In this document: positions 24,214 to 37,887 of the stretch, in pieces
Numbering within the stretch: the stretch's first letter is position 1
Layout: the number at the start of each line of letters is the position of its first letter
Source: Mauremys mutica
Taxonomy: Eukaryota > Chordata > Testudines > Geoemydidae
Reading direction: 5' to 3'
Length of the DNA stretch: 64,000 nucleotides
Assembly: GCF_020497125.1 (NCBI RefSeq)
Contig: NC_059072.1
Location: 274,270,045-274,334,044 of the forward strand
Notes under the pieces: model-generated
Told to the model about the DNA's origin: nothing
Database searches by the model: none
The model's input: only the letters and a program-made list of their open reading frames with translations
Position numbers and translations under genes: made by a program

Positions 24214-26540
24214 ATGTACAGTCCTTGCAGGGAAAACTCCCAAGCTTGACAGTATTTTAGATGATATTAGAGACAATGTTGAAAGTTCTTCCTGAGGAAA
24301 AGAGGAAGTCAGATTAGATGGTGTTGAGTTGCTATTGAAGTTTGATCCTGTTCCTTTTAAGATTAAAAAAAAAAGATACACTCACAAAAATGAGGAAGAA
24401 AAGAGAATAGCAAAGATAAGATACAGCCTGTGTTATAATGTCTTTCTTGCTTGCAACCTAACTGCTGGGAAATTCCAAGCACAGCTGCCGGTTTTATTAC
24501 CGAAGCCAGCATGACAAACTTTTATCCGTGTTTGGGTCATTTGAGCTTGACTTCAATTATTTCCTCTGGTGCTTTTTTCTTGACTAGTTAATTCAGGCAG
24601 ATTAGGGACAGAAGATTTGAAGAGGAAGACAGGAATGGGTAAAATAAGGTGGGAAAGGAAAAATGACTTTCAAGAGGGGAGATAGCGAGAAGCTGAGGTT
24701 CACTTTGCAGATATTGCTCTTGATTTTGCTGAACTCAGTGGAGATACTCATGTCATCTGGTTTCTTCCTTCTGGCCCAGTCTGGTCAGGACTGCTTTTGA
24801 GATCAAAACAATAAAGGCCCAACAGTGGGATGGTAGATCTCAGGGCCTCAGAATGTAGTGGAAGCCACAACAGTAGAGTTCTCTCCTTTTCCTGCAAGCT
24901 TTTCTGCTCAGGCCACCAGTTTAACTTAATTTAAGAAATTTATGAACTGACTTCAGGAAGTCATAATCATCTCACCCTATTAACATTATCTAATCAACAT
25001 ATATATCTAATGATTCCAAATATAGGTACTTCCTTTTGTTTCTGGAAAACCTGAGCTTGTTTTTATGACAACCCATGACCTTATCAGGTGCCCTGAAGAT
25101 GATTAATCGTTTAATTTAAAAATATACATTTTGTCCCCATTTATCTCCATCTCTTGTTTATTGTTATAAACAAACAATTTTATAGAACAGTCAGATTATT
25201 CTTTTGTTACCTTTCACCCACTTTGGACAATTTAAACAACACAACTGTGACATTTTGGCTCCCTAAGACAGTGTTCCCAAAGTTCCCCCGTTGCGATACA
25301 GCCTCACACTGCCATTTGCTACCAGCTGTTCTCAAATGGCACAACTGAACTCTTGTTTTTTTTTCCATTTATGAATAGAGAGGCTAGATCTGACAGAAAA
25401 CTTGTGCTAGCCACAACAACAAAATGAAGACTATCTAGATATAGATCTATATAGTAGCAGGTATTTAAAATTAGCTTCTAGTCAGTGACTGGCATTTTTA
25501 GTGGCAATGAGGTTCCTCTTTCTATGTCAGTAATTAAACAGGGGGATCTGTGAAATTACTAACTTTTTTAAAAATACACACACGTCAGTTTGTCAAAAGA
25601 GCCACTGAAACAAACTTTCCTGCTACGTTCAGTTTTGGCATGATTGAGTACCAACAAACAACAGACAAGAAGCATTCAGAAAAGGAGTCTGGCACTAAGA
25701 CATATTTGGGGAGTTATTTGTAGATTTTTAGAAGTAATGTAAGGCAAATTAATTCCCACAAAATATTTAGTGAAGGTATTTTTGTTGTTGTTGTTTTTTT
25801 TCCCCTGGAAAGCAAGTATGTTAGCTTTTGTTTATCAAAGTCATATGTAGGACCAAATTCCGAACTGCTTTGTGCTTATGCATTAAAAAAAAGATAATAA
25901 ATGGAAGTACTCAGTGACAGGAGCATATTTGTAGAACCACAAAACACTGGACGTGTGTTCCATTTTTGAACATCAGAGTCCCCACATACACTGGATTTCT
26001 ACTGCTCAGGGACAAGCTCTTAGAGAAAGTAGGTGAGTTATGGTCACAGGCTAATTGCACTCATGCTGCCTCCCCTAGATATGTCCCATTCTCAGACCCC
26101 TTACCCAAAGCAGAAAAAAACCTGTGTGTTTGCCACTAATAATGTAAGACATTGCCGTATGTCAGGATTATCACAATTTCAGGATAACTGCACTTGTGCC
26201 TCCCTGAAAGTGCACATCTTTACCTCCTCGTGTCCAAACATTGCATTGCAGGGGACTTTGCCTCTTGTACTCCCTCTGGTGGCTGCTACCTTCTCTGGAC
26301 TGCCTCACTGGGTCTTCTGTGGCTCAGTCCTTGGCCAAATCACACAAGAATTTGGTCTCCTTGAGGGGTACAACTTTAAATAAATGGTCACCTGTCCCTC
26401 TTGGCTTGACTTCAGTTCCCTTACCCTTATAGACCCTAGTGCAGGACACCTCTCAATCAGACAGACCTGTATCATCCACAGTATCCCACAGCTGAAATCC
26501 CTCAGTCTGCTTATATGATTTAGTTCTGCCTCCTCTATCT
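24214..26540. other. anonymous sequence
   Basis: No gene is supported. The frame at 26033-26383 contains no recognisable domain. Confidence 0.4.
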
Positions 26541-26548
26541 AATTAGGT

Positions 26549-27092
26549 CAGGGGTCGGCAACCTCTGGCACGCGGCTTGCCAGGGTAAGCACCCTGGCGG
26601 GCTGGGACAGTTTGTTTACCTGCCACGTCGGCAGGTTCGGCGGACCGCAACTCCCACTGGCCGCGGTTTGCCATCCCACGGCAAGCACATCCCACGGCCC
26701 AAGGCATTTCGCGCCGCCCCCATTGGCCTGGAACGGCAAACCGTGGCCAGCGGGAGCTCCGATCGGCCGAACCTGCCAACACGGCAGGTAAACAAACTGA
26801 CCTTTGTTTGAAGGGGAGGTTTAGGCTGGATATTAGGAAAAACTTTTTCGCTAGTAGGGTGGTGAAGAACTGGAATGGGTTAAATAGGGAGGTAGTGGAA
26901 TCTCCTTCCTTAGAGGTTTTTAAGGTCAGGCTTGACAAAGCCCTGGCTGGGATGATTTAGTTGGGTTTGGTCCTGCTTTGAGCAGGGGGTTGGACTAGAT
27001 GACCTCCTGAGGTCCCTTCCAACCCTGAGATTCTATGATTCTATGACCTGGCCCGCCAGGGGGAGCCGCATGCCAGAGGTTGCTGACCCCTG
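26549..27092. mobile_element. hAT-like MITE, family 1, split by CR1
   Basis: The termini are CAGGGGTCGGCAACCTCTGG and CCAGAGGTTGCTGACCCCTG. The exact 8-bp duplication AATTAGGT lies at 26541-26548 and 27093-27100. A CR1 fragment (26803-27045) interrupts the right arm between AAACAAACTGA and CCTGGCCCGCC. Confidence 0.92.
26803..27045 (+). mobile_element. CR1 LINE 3' fragment inside hAT
   Basis: The plus strand encodes the CR1 ORF2 C-terminus ([16 protein letters not shown], then [18 protein letters not shown]), followed by the 3' UTR with GGACTAGATGACCTCC and the terminal ATTCTATGATTCTATGA. It is 5'-truncated to about 240 bp. A short GACCT flank may be the target duplication. It is younger than its hAT host. 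Confidence 0.9.
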
Positions 27093-27100
27093 AATTAGGT

Positions 27101-27971
27101 CTTCTCTCCCAACCCCACCCTCAGGTGCACAGCATGCCTAATCAGGTCCTTTTCCTTGCCTTGCAAGTGGTGGTGGTGAAGCCCCATCACACACATCTTC
27201 TATGGTACTTTTCAGGTCCTCTTACCAGTCAGATCTTAGGTCTGAAGCCATTACCTGTCTCTGAGTAGGGACCCTGGCCTCACTCCCTTCTGAGCTGCGG
27301 GTTTTAAGGCTGAACAGCTCCCTAACTTATACTGTGATGTCCCCAGCAATCCAGTTTACCTAATGGCCAGCATCTGTACTTTTCTTTCTCTCTGATGGGA
27401 TACTGCCAGAAGTTACAAATTACTGCAAACTCTTCCAAGCAAGCACATTTATTCTTAAGGTAAAAAGCATTACAGAAAAAAATCATAAAAAATACTCCTA
27501 TATGCATGCTGAAACTTACCAGAGGTCACCTATTATTCTTATGGTATATAAGCAGGTCAAAGTCTGTCCACCCCTTGAGCAGGATTGGGGATTCTTTGGA
27601 CAAAAGTTCATGTTCATTTGTGGATCGGACAGAAAGCCTTGAGTAAGTTTAAATTAGGCCTTTTTAAGTCAAAAGCCCTCACTTTGTCTGTTGGTCTCTG
27701 GGAAATCCAATTTCAACCATGCAAAGCACCCCATCTCTCTGAAGGTGGTTCACAACTTGAGTGATTCACCTTACTCACCTCCCACTGTTCTTTGTTCCCA
27801 GAAGAGCTGTGGCAATCCTCCCCCAAGGAAAGGAATCTCTTCAGTAGTAGTGACCTTGGCCTCATCAGCTGAAACATGGACACCCCTTCCACAGTCCCAT
27901 AAAATCCAGTATATCTAGGAATGGCTAGATGAAGATGTGGATTTTTGCACAAGCATTACAGATGAGGGTTC
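27101..27971. other. anonymous sequence
   Basis: No gene is seen. The frame pair 27691-27918 and 27713-27952 shows no domain. Confidence 0.35.
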
Positions 27972-29238
27972 TGCAGGTTTTTCTCTCACCAATTTGCAAT
28001 TTCATAGAGAATTTCTACCTCAGTCTCCCTAGAGGCAGCTGGACCTTTGGCGTTGAAGTGTGTGACATTCTCTGGGGTACATTCTGGACTGTTGAACTTC
28101 TGTGTTGCCTTTAACTCTCCAGCCCAAGCTGCCTTTTACACTGCTTTGCTTGTGAAAAGCAGCCTCCCCAGGCTCGGCTCACATGCAGCCATTACCATAT
28201 AAAGTCATTCCCAGAAAAGTTACATGAATGCTTTTCCACTCACTCATGAATTACACACATGGTAACACCTGCAAATTCTTAGCTGCAGCCTTGCACCCAG
28301 AGAAATATGTGCCTTTTATTGTCCAGCACGATACTGAACAATGCAAGTTCATTAATAATCCATCATTTTATCAAAGGAAATTATTATGAACCAGGCTTTG
28401 TTAACCTGAGTAGAGATTCCCAAAAAACTTCAACTCAAATACACTAGTTTAGATAAAACAATTAAAAAAAAATCATTAACTAGAGACAGAAAGATTTTAA
28501 GTGATTATAAATGGTAAGATATACAAGTCAGAACTGGGTACAAAAGAAATAAATAGATAAAACTGCAATCAAATTCCTCAATCTACCAAGCTAAATAAGA
28601 TTTGAAAACTAAAATTTTTCTCTCACCCAAAAAAACCTTCAGTAGTCCATATTAACTGGAAAGCCTTCAAACTAGGACCACTCTCTCCAGTTTAATGAGT
28701 AGAGATAGGGGAGGATAGGTGATGAGGGGGTTATTGTCTCTCCTTTTTATACTCTGGCCCTTTGTACTGCAAAAGTCTTTGTTGGGTCATGGGTTCAGGA
28801 AGTTCCATGGCTCACGTAAGCTGCCAACTGTCCTTCAGGTGAACTGCAAATTTCATGTTTACCACTCCCCTGCCGGTGAATTTCTGATTAAGCAAGTAAT
28901 GGCCTCTTAGCACCTAGCTATTATGCCGTTGTTCTTTTGTCTCTGAAAAAACTAGTTTGAGCCAGATTTTCTAACTTTGTAACATGTTACAGTAAATAAT
29001 TTTTATACAGTAGAGTGTCATACCTTTACATATAAAGTTACCAAACATCTTTTACCAGGATAATAATGTGCAGTAGGTTATGAGTTTTCAAATGATATCT
29101 CACAAGGCATACTTGGCAGACAATATATCATAATCACATAAAAGTGCAGGTTTTTCTCTCACCAATTTGCACTTTCATAGAGAATTTCTTCCTCAGTTTC
29201 CCTAGAGGCAGATAGACTTTTAGAGTGAAAGTGTTACA
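27972..29238. repeat. pair of direct repeats 1.17 kb apart
   Basis: The 27972-28066 and 29145-29238 copies share TGCAGGTTTTTCTCTCACC, ATTTCATAGAGAATTTCT-type text and CCCTAGAGGCAG, with scattered differences. They could be LTR fragments of a decayed retroelement or a segmental repeat. The 1.1 kb between them shows no coding region. Confidence 0.6.
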
Positions 29239-29241
29239 ACT

Positions 29242-32200
29242 CTTCTTCATAGGAAAAGAACCAGATCTAGTGCAGGCTCAGCTTTGTGGAGACACCCTAA
29301 ACAGTAGCACACACGGAACATTTTAGGTGTTGGTGAGCTAAGCAAACTGTAAGACTGGGAACACATGTAATGTGATCTAGTCACTAAGGCATAATGCAAG
29401 GGGCTATAGTGGGCACCTAGCTATCCATCCATTCTAAATAGTCCAAGAAGATCAGATTGGGAACACAACAAAAATATTTTTATGGCTGCGATCATTAAAA
29501 AAAAAGAGGTACAATCAAGGATATCGTTAATAAGTTACCTCTACATCTGTTTCTTCCTTTCATATCTAGGTATTTAGACAACAGTCATGTATATCATTTG
29601 TGTACTTAGTCAGGAATTTTCATGTGCACTAACTTTTCAAATATAGATTTTTATTATTATTAAAAACTCTTTTTAGGTGTGTGATGATTTGAAACACTGG
29701 GTAAAATCTTTACCCTATTGAAGCCAATGTCAACACTGCTACTGACTTCAAAAGGGTCAGGATTTCACCCATTATCTTTACTCCAGATTCATGGTCAGTT
29801 GCAGAATGTATTCCCTTGGCACATTCCCTGTTTATGATCTGAGATTTAATCATGCAAATCAAGTGCATTAGAGAGTTATTTATCTTACAAAAGAATGAAA
29901 GACAACATGATTTGAATTCAAAGATATTTACTTTTGCTAGGGTTACACCATAATGCTAGATGCTATTCCACTTCATCATTATTAGATGTAACCAGAAAAT
30001 AGCACTCTACCTTAAGGGATTTTCATTGGGAACAATGTGGTTAAAACATGATAAAGAATTTTATTTAATTAAACGTGAAGGATGCTTCAAAGCCATTACT
30101 CAGGAAAGTACTTGAAATCTCCCAGAGCTACTTTAATTTACATTTTAGTCTGACCAGGCAGTATACTACATGATAAGGAATGTAGCTTATTAAAAGAGAA
30201 TAAAACCCTACAAAACAGAATGAGCCCCAAAAGGCAATATTTAGTACAGACTGAATTTCAGAGGAAATGCTCAGTACAGCTCTGGAGCATGAGACTGTCT
30301 AGTGTTTGATGAGAAAAGTAAAAATAATCTTATTCTGCTTCCTCCACAGAGTCCAAGAATATATTAGCATGATGGGGCACCCTACTTCTGCCCCCCAATC
30401 ACAATCAGGAGAAGGCTAACAAGCTCCTGTGAGCTCAATGCCTACCAAATAGACACACCAGGAAAGCCTGCTTCAGCTGGAGGAAGCACATTTAAAAAGC
30501 AGAGCTGGATTCAGGAAGCAGGAGGAAAGCTCCTGTGCTTCGGAAGGACCTGATTCCTGCTACAGAGGATCTGAGAGGGCAACAGTTGGCAAACCTCCAC
30601 TGCCCACAAAGATCTAACAAAATTCACAAAGACCTTGGAAAGGGGGAAAAGATTCTGAAATTTCCTGAGTGTGACCCCCAAGAGAGGCTCTGCCTACCAC
30701 AATCAGGTATAAGGAAATGGAGCCCACAGCAGCAGAGGAGATCAACGTGAGCCCCCTTTTCCACACAAAAGAAAGGCAGCAGATGTCAGTTTTCAGAAAC
30801 AACAGGAGATGCAAAAAGAGTCACCTACAAGGGGAGGTGGGGAGCAAGGGTGACAGCAGGAGATTACTTAGCGCATTGCACATTTTTCATCTCTTACTAC
30901 ATGTTGATTCCTCTGCTGGGCTGATGTAGGGAGGGCCCCACAGAGCAGTGGACCTTGGAATTAAACTCCGTTTCGATGAACAGGGCAGTTCCCTCATCTC
31001 AGGCTGCCTGAAGGCTCTGGTAGATAACACTCCTTGGGTCACATACTCAATGTTTCATTCAGAACTCCATGAGCATTTCTGCCTGCTAAAACCAAGAATG
31101 AGTTTGGTTCATTGCTTTTAAAGCATTTGGCTTTTTGTAAAATTCTACATTACATGGTGACATATTCTATGGTTGGAGGCCCAGGTTCTCAGCTGGTGTA
31201 AACTGGCTGGTTTAGCTCCACTGATGTCAATAGAGCTATACTGATTTACACTAAATGAAGATATAGCTGTCAATTTTTAATACCCTAAACATTTTTCTCA
31301 GTGCATACAAATCACATTTAGCAAAACAATAAAACATACCTCTGAAATGATTTGGAAATCATTTTTAGAAGCACAACCAAATTGTATTCCATATTATGAG
31401 GGGCTCTCCTAAACAAAATTGCTTGTTCGGCTCCCATTCACAGTCCAGGGATTGAATCTCATGTCAGCTACACCAGTTTTACACCAGTAACACCACTGCC
31501 TTCAATTAAGTTATTTCTGATTTATGCCTGTGGAAGAAAGATCAGAATCAGAGCCTGAAAGTGTGAACATATGGTAGCAAATATCAGAATTTTAGTTTCT
31601 GGTGAGTAACTTAGCTTCATGTGTGTAATGCTAAGGGATTATTATTGTTAGCACTACAATACCAGAAAACCTTTATGTATCATTTTATGTCTTTGAGAAG
31701 TTATAGAGGGGCTTTGCCTTTTTGGGAAGCAGTAATGCCTGGAAGTGGTTAGAAGCAAGAAGATGGAGACCCTATGATGTGTATAGTCATTCTTTGAGAA
31801 AAAGAAGTCTGGCAGCCACTTGACATTGTTCAGAGCTCTAATGCGATATATAGATAATTAGGCCAGTAGATGAAGTCTTGGATCAGATAATAAAGAATGA
31901 ATTCACAGAGTATATGGAGTGATAGAAGGAAAAGTTCTTGAACAGTGCAACAAAGAGTTGGAAAATAACCCTCTTGTTCATTGGGCATTTCAGTGAATTA
32001 TGTTTAGATCAGAATTTCTGGAATTCTTTTGTATTTTGCTACCAGTTTTTGTGGCTACTTCTGTCTCTACTGTATCTAATTACAGACCAACTTAATCCCC
32101 CAAACGCGGCCTTTTTGCAGTTCCTTCACCAACTTATCACTTACATTGGCTATGGAAAATATTATTTATTTGCTTATTCATTGATTAATTTATTAAGTTC

Positions 32201-35200
32201 ATTAAGTACGGAAAATATTAAGAGAGATAAAAGAAGCAGTGGTGAGGCAAGCTGCATTAGTGGTAAGAAATGATATGTAGGTGTGAGCAGTGTTGTGTAG
32301 GACTTTGAAAAGGAGGCCAAGAGTTTCTTGTACATTTTAACATTTTTGTTGAAAGTTCCCTTTTCTGTGTGTATACGCGCACTAGTTGGCCTTGTTAGAA
32401 AATTGGCAGTTCACAAAAAAAAGGCACAGACACTTCATAAATGCTTATTTCAAAATGTGATTGAGGCTTTGGATGGGATGTTAGTTCATTCAAACCAATT
32501 CACTCTTCCCTAACATGGATAAGCACTGACATTTTGGGGGCTCTTCTAACCCTTTTGAATTGTGTCCATTATCAGCATAATATAACAGTTGACAGCAGTC
32601 ACTACTCAGATAGATGGGTTATCAGCATCAGTGCACTTATTCCCGTTTGGTGAGCTCTGATATTTTAATGTTACAGCATTATTTTGTTTTATTATTTTAA
32701 TGGACGAGTGTGGTGTGTGATCAATAAAATGATGCTTTCATCTTAATCATCAATTCCTTAGTCAAAAATATGCAGATTTCCAGCCTCCTGTTAACACTGT
32801 TTATGATTTTTGAAGTTACAGTAAAAATAAGATGAAGTAATTTTACCCTACATTAAACACTGTAAAGCCAATAGACAAGTTATATTAATATTATAAGGAC
32901 ATAGAAATGCTGTTGCATGTTTAAAAGCAATGTAGAAATGCTTTCCTGGCAGTGTGTGGGAGGAGGTCACTTTCTTATAGCATTGTTTTGTCACTTACAT
33001 TCAAATGCTCAGACAAATGCTATGCTGTCTCTTATCTGGCAGCATGTGCCAGTGAAATTAATGTAATTTTTGTGATCATCCACATGATAAAAATATTTAT
33101 GGATTCTTTTTGCTAAAATCTTATACACAGAGCTGGTGACCCTCATTTTTCCAAATTGAAGGCCTCCCAGGTAGCCTCATTTGGGCTAGGGCTATCTTTA
33201 ATTCATGTAATTTAATTTAATTAATAATCATTGACTCCATTTGCTAAGTCCTGTAAATACACGTAACAAAAAATATATTCCCTGCCCCCAGGAGCTGAAA
33301 AGAAAAACTACTATATATTTTGGATATTGTCACCCTTTAAAGCCATGGAAAAGCACTTGAATGGATATAATCCAATAAAAACGTCTGTTAACCTTCTGTG
33401 ACCTCTGACAGAAAGGTGAAATTGCAGATCTGGGATTTTTCTATGTTCCCTGGCCCATAGTGTATACATTTCGGGATTCATGGAATCCTGGAATCCTGAT
33501 TCATGGTAGCATGGAATGAATTGAGTCAGTAGGTGAGGGATCCAGTTAAAGTATCTGTGTGTACTAGATTATAAGTAATTTTATGTGACATCTAAAATAA
33601 TGAGTTAAAGATAACTCTAACTGCAGTAAATGGAGCAAAGATTTCACCCTATTTTTCCTATCTAAAACTTACCAGGTAGATGATCATTGACTTTGTCAAA
33701 TGTAAGTCACCTCACTTAGCGAACGTCACAGATGACCTGTGTAAAGTAGGTTTCAGGTTTCTGATAAATGTCCATTATATGCATCCAAAAATAAGTTCCT
33801 GATATGCATTATAATCCACACTGGTGTATATGACAGTCTATTTGACAAGTATGATGACTGAGGCTGAAAGGAATGAATAGTGTCCTACATTTATAATAGA
33901 AATTAGAACTGCAAAGGGACAGATATAACTAACCCACATATTTTTGCTAAATTTCTGTAGAGAACATAAGTAACTTGTGTGTTTTGTCAAAGAACACCCA
34001 CTTCCTGTGTTAGATGCGCACATTCTTCCCCTTTTGTTAGATATGCACATTCCTCCTCCGTTTCAATTATACTGAAAGCAGAGATGCATCGACAGTATGT
34101 GACAGCAGAAGAGTTGGTGTCTGACTAATCCCACCCCCTCAAAGGATGTTATAGCAGATCATCGTGCCTGGCTTTTACAATGTGTCCAAAAAACATGTAA
34201 TTGTACCTGTCATGGGACTGATCCCAGAGCTCTGACTCTGGCAAACCTCCCATTGGCTGAATAGGAGCTGCTGGACCAGACCCTTTGTATTGTGATGTTA
34301 GATACCCATTGGATGAGTTAAGTATCTTATATCTCATTAAGTATTCTCATTCAGATTTTGAGGTTTCTTTCTCTGAGTTGAGTCAAACCTCATTGCAAGT
34401 TTCATTATTTTTTTCTGGTTTCATGAAATATAACTATTAACAAAAAGTTAGCAAAGATTTCAGTGTTGTATAGTGTTGCAAGCAGAAAAAAACAGGACTT
34501 GTTCTTTAACTGATATTAGATAGTTTTCACTATGTTACTTACTATTCAAGTAGTGTGTGTGTGTGTGTGTGCATGTCTGGTGGATAGAACGTAGAGTAGT
34601 CTGAGGTACCAAGCAGTATTTAGTCTGGCTATAAAGCAACTATTTTGCACACCCAATTAGCCACAGACAGGAAATGGTTAAAAATCTTATATTACTGAGA
34701 TTTGAAATAATCATGAAAAGAATATTTGGATTCCTTATACTTCTGAATTATTAGTAAGTTTGACTTTCTTGTTCCAGGGTAAACCTCAATGGAGGTCATT
34801 GCTTCCTCAAGGAAGCATATTTTTGTGGATAAAGCATAAATGGGAGCTAGCATTCTAGAAGGTATATTCAGAGGTTAGTATATTCTGTTTAAAACCCTTA
34901 AAAAAGATTTCTGAAATTTAAGAATAATTGTCACAAAAATTGTTTTAAAATATAATTAAATATTTGCGCTAACTCATTAAAGGCTGGAAAAGCAGATTTA
35001 TGGGCATGCTGTCAACATGCAATCTAGTCAGTTTAAAAAGAAACAAACTTAATTTTTTCAGGTTCTTCATCTGCCATTCATGTGGGAGGAAATAAAACAA
35101 CAACAACAACAAAACCACTGACCTCAGCATCCTGTATTATAGACGTATATAACGATATGTATAGTACATGATGCTGAGATATATTAGTGTGTTATAAATA

Positions 35201-35325
35201 TGGGGCGAGAGAAGGAGGAGGAGGAGATAATTTGAAAAGTCATGAACTGAAGTGTAATGAGTTCATTCTGTTTGTATGTTTTCCCCACCATGGACTAGAC
35301 TACTGCATCAGTATTATTTATTATG
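29242..35325. other. long anonymous AT-rich stretch
   Basis: No coding region is supported in 6 kb. Degraded palindromic relics lie near 29690-29770, 31190-31260 and 31440-31530. The block at 30340-30960 is less AT-rich and might be an LTR or intron-like remnant, but no family was recognised. Confidence 0.45.
34553..34571. repeat. (GT)n microsatellite
   Basis: A short pure GT run. Confidence 0.9.
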
Positions 35326-35329
35326 TGTA

Positions 35330-35500
35330 TTATTGTATCACCCAAACTCCCCAGTCATGGACCAGGACCCCATTATGCTAGGCACTGTACAAACACAGAA
35401 TAAAAAGAAGGTTCCTGCCCTATACAGTTTTATAATCTAAATATAAGACCATCAGCCACAGATAGGTACAGACAAATATATTAAGGAGCACAAGGAAACA
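35330..35500. repeat. L2/MIR-like 3' tail
   Basis: CAGTCATGGACCAGGACCCC, then TGCTAGGCACTGTACAAACA and ATAATCTAAATATAAGACC match a common reptile repeat tail seen also at 22010 and 54272. Confidence 0.6.
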
Positions 35501-35944
35501 ATGAGACAATATTTGTCAGTATGAAAGGGATTTGACTCAGCACACCAGAGGTCTAACCACGTTCAAGTTTTTTGTAGGCAGCACAACAAAAGGAGACTTT
35601 CAAGGTAGAAAATGATATAGCTTTCTAGATGTTTACTGGGGTGCTCCTACCGAGTGTTTGGGGTAACATGGGAGAAAGCACAAAGATCCTTCTTTGAAAA
35701 TTTAGCAAGGGGGTGATAGACTTGTGTTATTGACTAATCAGATTGACCTTCAGATACTATATGAGACAAGTAGAGAGGGGACAGGACAGGAAGGGACCTG
35801 GAGATGAAGACAAAGAGTTTACATGTGATATGATAGAGGCAGTGTGGTTACATGATCAAAATAATTGGCTAGAAAAATTATCTTTACAGAAGCATTCTGA
35901 ATGGATATGAGCTGGGCAGCTGTGGTAAATGAAGGGAGGTAGCT

Positions 35945-36737
35945 TCCTTTTGTGGACACCCAGCCAGTCAGTTAGCTATACAATCCCTCTTGGTAGCTGT
36001 TCTCTACTTGCTTTACCTGTAAAGGGTTAACAAGTCTGACTGCATGCAGAGACACAGAGCAGCAATGTTGTAAGAAGCTTAAAAAACCAGGTATGAAAAA
36101 TCATTCAATAATACCTCGAATCTACTTATCTGGAACCCCAGATATGTAAGTAGATCAGGGAATGTCTGGGAAGACATGATTAGGTTTATTTCTTTTATTC
36201 CTGTAAGGCTTGTGGACTCCTCTGTGCTAACCCCAGGTACTTTTGTTTTGCTTATAACCTTTAAGCTGGACCTCAAGAAAACCATTCTTGATGCTTAATT
36301 ATTATATTTGCTCTTTTTAAAAATCTAGCAATAGCCTAAGTTCCAGATATATTTTCTTTCATTTTATTTTTAATAAAATTTACCTTTTTTAAGAACAGGA
36401 ATAGGTTTTTGTGTCCTAAGAGGTTTGTGCATATGTTGTTTAATTAGCTGGTGGCAACAGATTTCCTTTGTTTTCTTCTCTGCTATTCCCTGGAGTGTGG
36501 GGTGAAAGGGCTTGAGGATACCCCACAGGAAAGAGTTCCCAAGTGCTCCTTCCTTGGTTCTCAAAAGAGGAGGGGAGGGGTTTCCACTTGGCTCGTGGCA
36601 GCATCTACCCATCCATGGTTAGAGAAAAGCTGTGACCTTGGGAGCTTAATACCAGCCTGGAGTGGCCAGTATTATTTTTTTAGAATCCTTGCGGGCCCCC
36701 ACCTTCTGCACTCTAAGTGCTAAAGTTGGGAATCAGC
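35945..36737. mobile_element. decayed solo LTR related to 7519-8313
   Basis: GCTTTACCTGTAAAGGGTTAA near 36010 and CCCCCACCTTCTGCACTCTA, ending AATCAGCCTTGAC near 36737, parallel the left and right ends of the LTR at 7519-8313 in the same order and spacing. The left boundary and target duplication are not resolved. Confidence 0.55.
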
Positions 36738-37064
36738 CTTGACTGCAGCATTGCATCTGTCAAGGCCAGAGAGCTCTAAATGGGAAAGAGGATGAGAGCC
36801 TGCATGGGAGTTTCAGCTGTTATGAATTGGTAAAGCCGTATTTTAGAGATGTTATGCAGAGAGATTCTTCAAAATTTAGGTATATCCTGGATGTGGGGTT
36901 CTAGACATGTCTAAACAAAGATACTGCCCAGGTTATGAGCCTGAGTGACAGGCAATATGGTGTTGTTGTTGTCCACTGTTATCAAGAAAAAAAGATGCTG
37001 CAGAGGGGTCATGGGCGGGGGGGAGTAAGAGCTCTGTTTTAGCCAGGTTGAGCTGGTGGCTAGA

Positions 37065-37590
37065 CAGCCATAATGATACAGTTGAAGAGAGGGAGAGAGG
37101 GAGAGAGGTCTGGAGTAGAGGAAGATCTGTGAATAATCTGCATAAAAGTGGTAACTGAATGTGTGTTTGTGGATGAGATTACCTAGAGATAAGGTGTAGA
37201 GGGAAAAGAGAAAGGGGGTGAAGAACAGAGCCTTGTGGAACCCGCAGAAAGTTGGAGGCTAGATGAAGAGGGTTCTGAGGTTTGGCTAGGAAGAGGTCAT
37301 TAGACACTTCGGTGAAAGTGATTTCAGTGGAATGAAAGGCACAAAAGACAGACTGAAGAGGGTCTACGGTGGAATTAAATTCCTGAAAGCGATTGTGGAC
37401 AGTGAGTTCAATGAGCTTAGAGAGGAAAGAAATAAAAGAGATGGGATGGAATTTGAGGAGGAGAGTGAGACATTAAGGAGAATAGTAAGGAATTTTTCAG
37501 CTGTGACCTCTGAAGGAGGCCTTGGTGATTTCATTTATCTTGGGAACCATTCTTCACCAGCCATAAAGGACAGGAATCTGTGTTGAGGTG
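37065..37590 (-). mobile_element. L2-type LINE reverse transcriptase relic
   Basis: On the minus strand, 37195-37250 reads VPQGSVLHPLS, the conserved reverse transcriptase block usually VPQGSVLGPLL. About 40 residues further, past one stop, comes IQLPLLCRLFTDLPLLQ, matching the degenerate YADD region. This is a dead LINE fragment; the plus-strand frame 37332-37586 is its shadow. Confidence 0.7.
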
Positions 37591-37641
37591 GCCCCTCCTG
37601 AAGGCCTCCATGTTTCTATGTGTGTGAATGGCCCATACACA

Positions 37642-37876
37642 GAGCAGGTCTCCACTACAGCCTAAATTGATATAATTTACGTCACTCACAAGTGTGAAAC
37701 CCCGCTCCCTACAAGTTTTGCGCTGTCCATACCAGTGCTATGTTGCTGTGGTGGAGTAATTATGCTCATGGGAGAGTGCTCTCCCATCGACATAGCGTGT
37801 CTTCACAAGACGTGCTAAGCAGTGGAGTTGCACTGGTGCTGCTGCATTGGTGTAGTGCTATAGTGTAGACTTGCCC
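37642..37876. mobile_element. Harbinger-like MITE
   Basis: The left end GAGCAGGTCTCCACTACAG and the right end TATAGTGTAGACTTGCCC are inverted. The GTCTACACTA core is shared with the autonomous-type element at 54534-59194. It is 235 bp and non-coding. No convincing target duplication is seen. Confidence 0.6.
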
Positions 37877-37887
37877 TTAGTCTAGGT

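Noticed and set aside
31938..32273. 111-residue plus-strand frame as a host exon
   Set aside because: No domain, no convincing splice sites or codon bias; it lies in AT-rich anonymous DNA.
36370..36723. Frames on both strands as a host exon
   Set aside because: They lie in a decayed LTR whose right end matches the solo LTR at 7519-8313.
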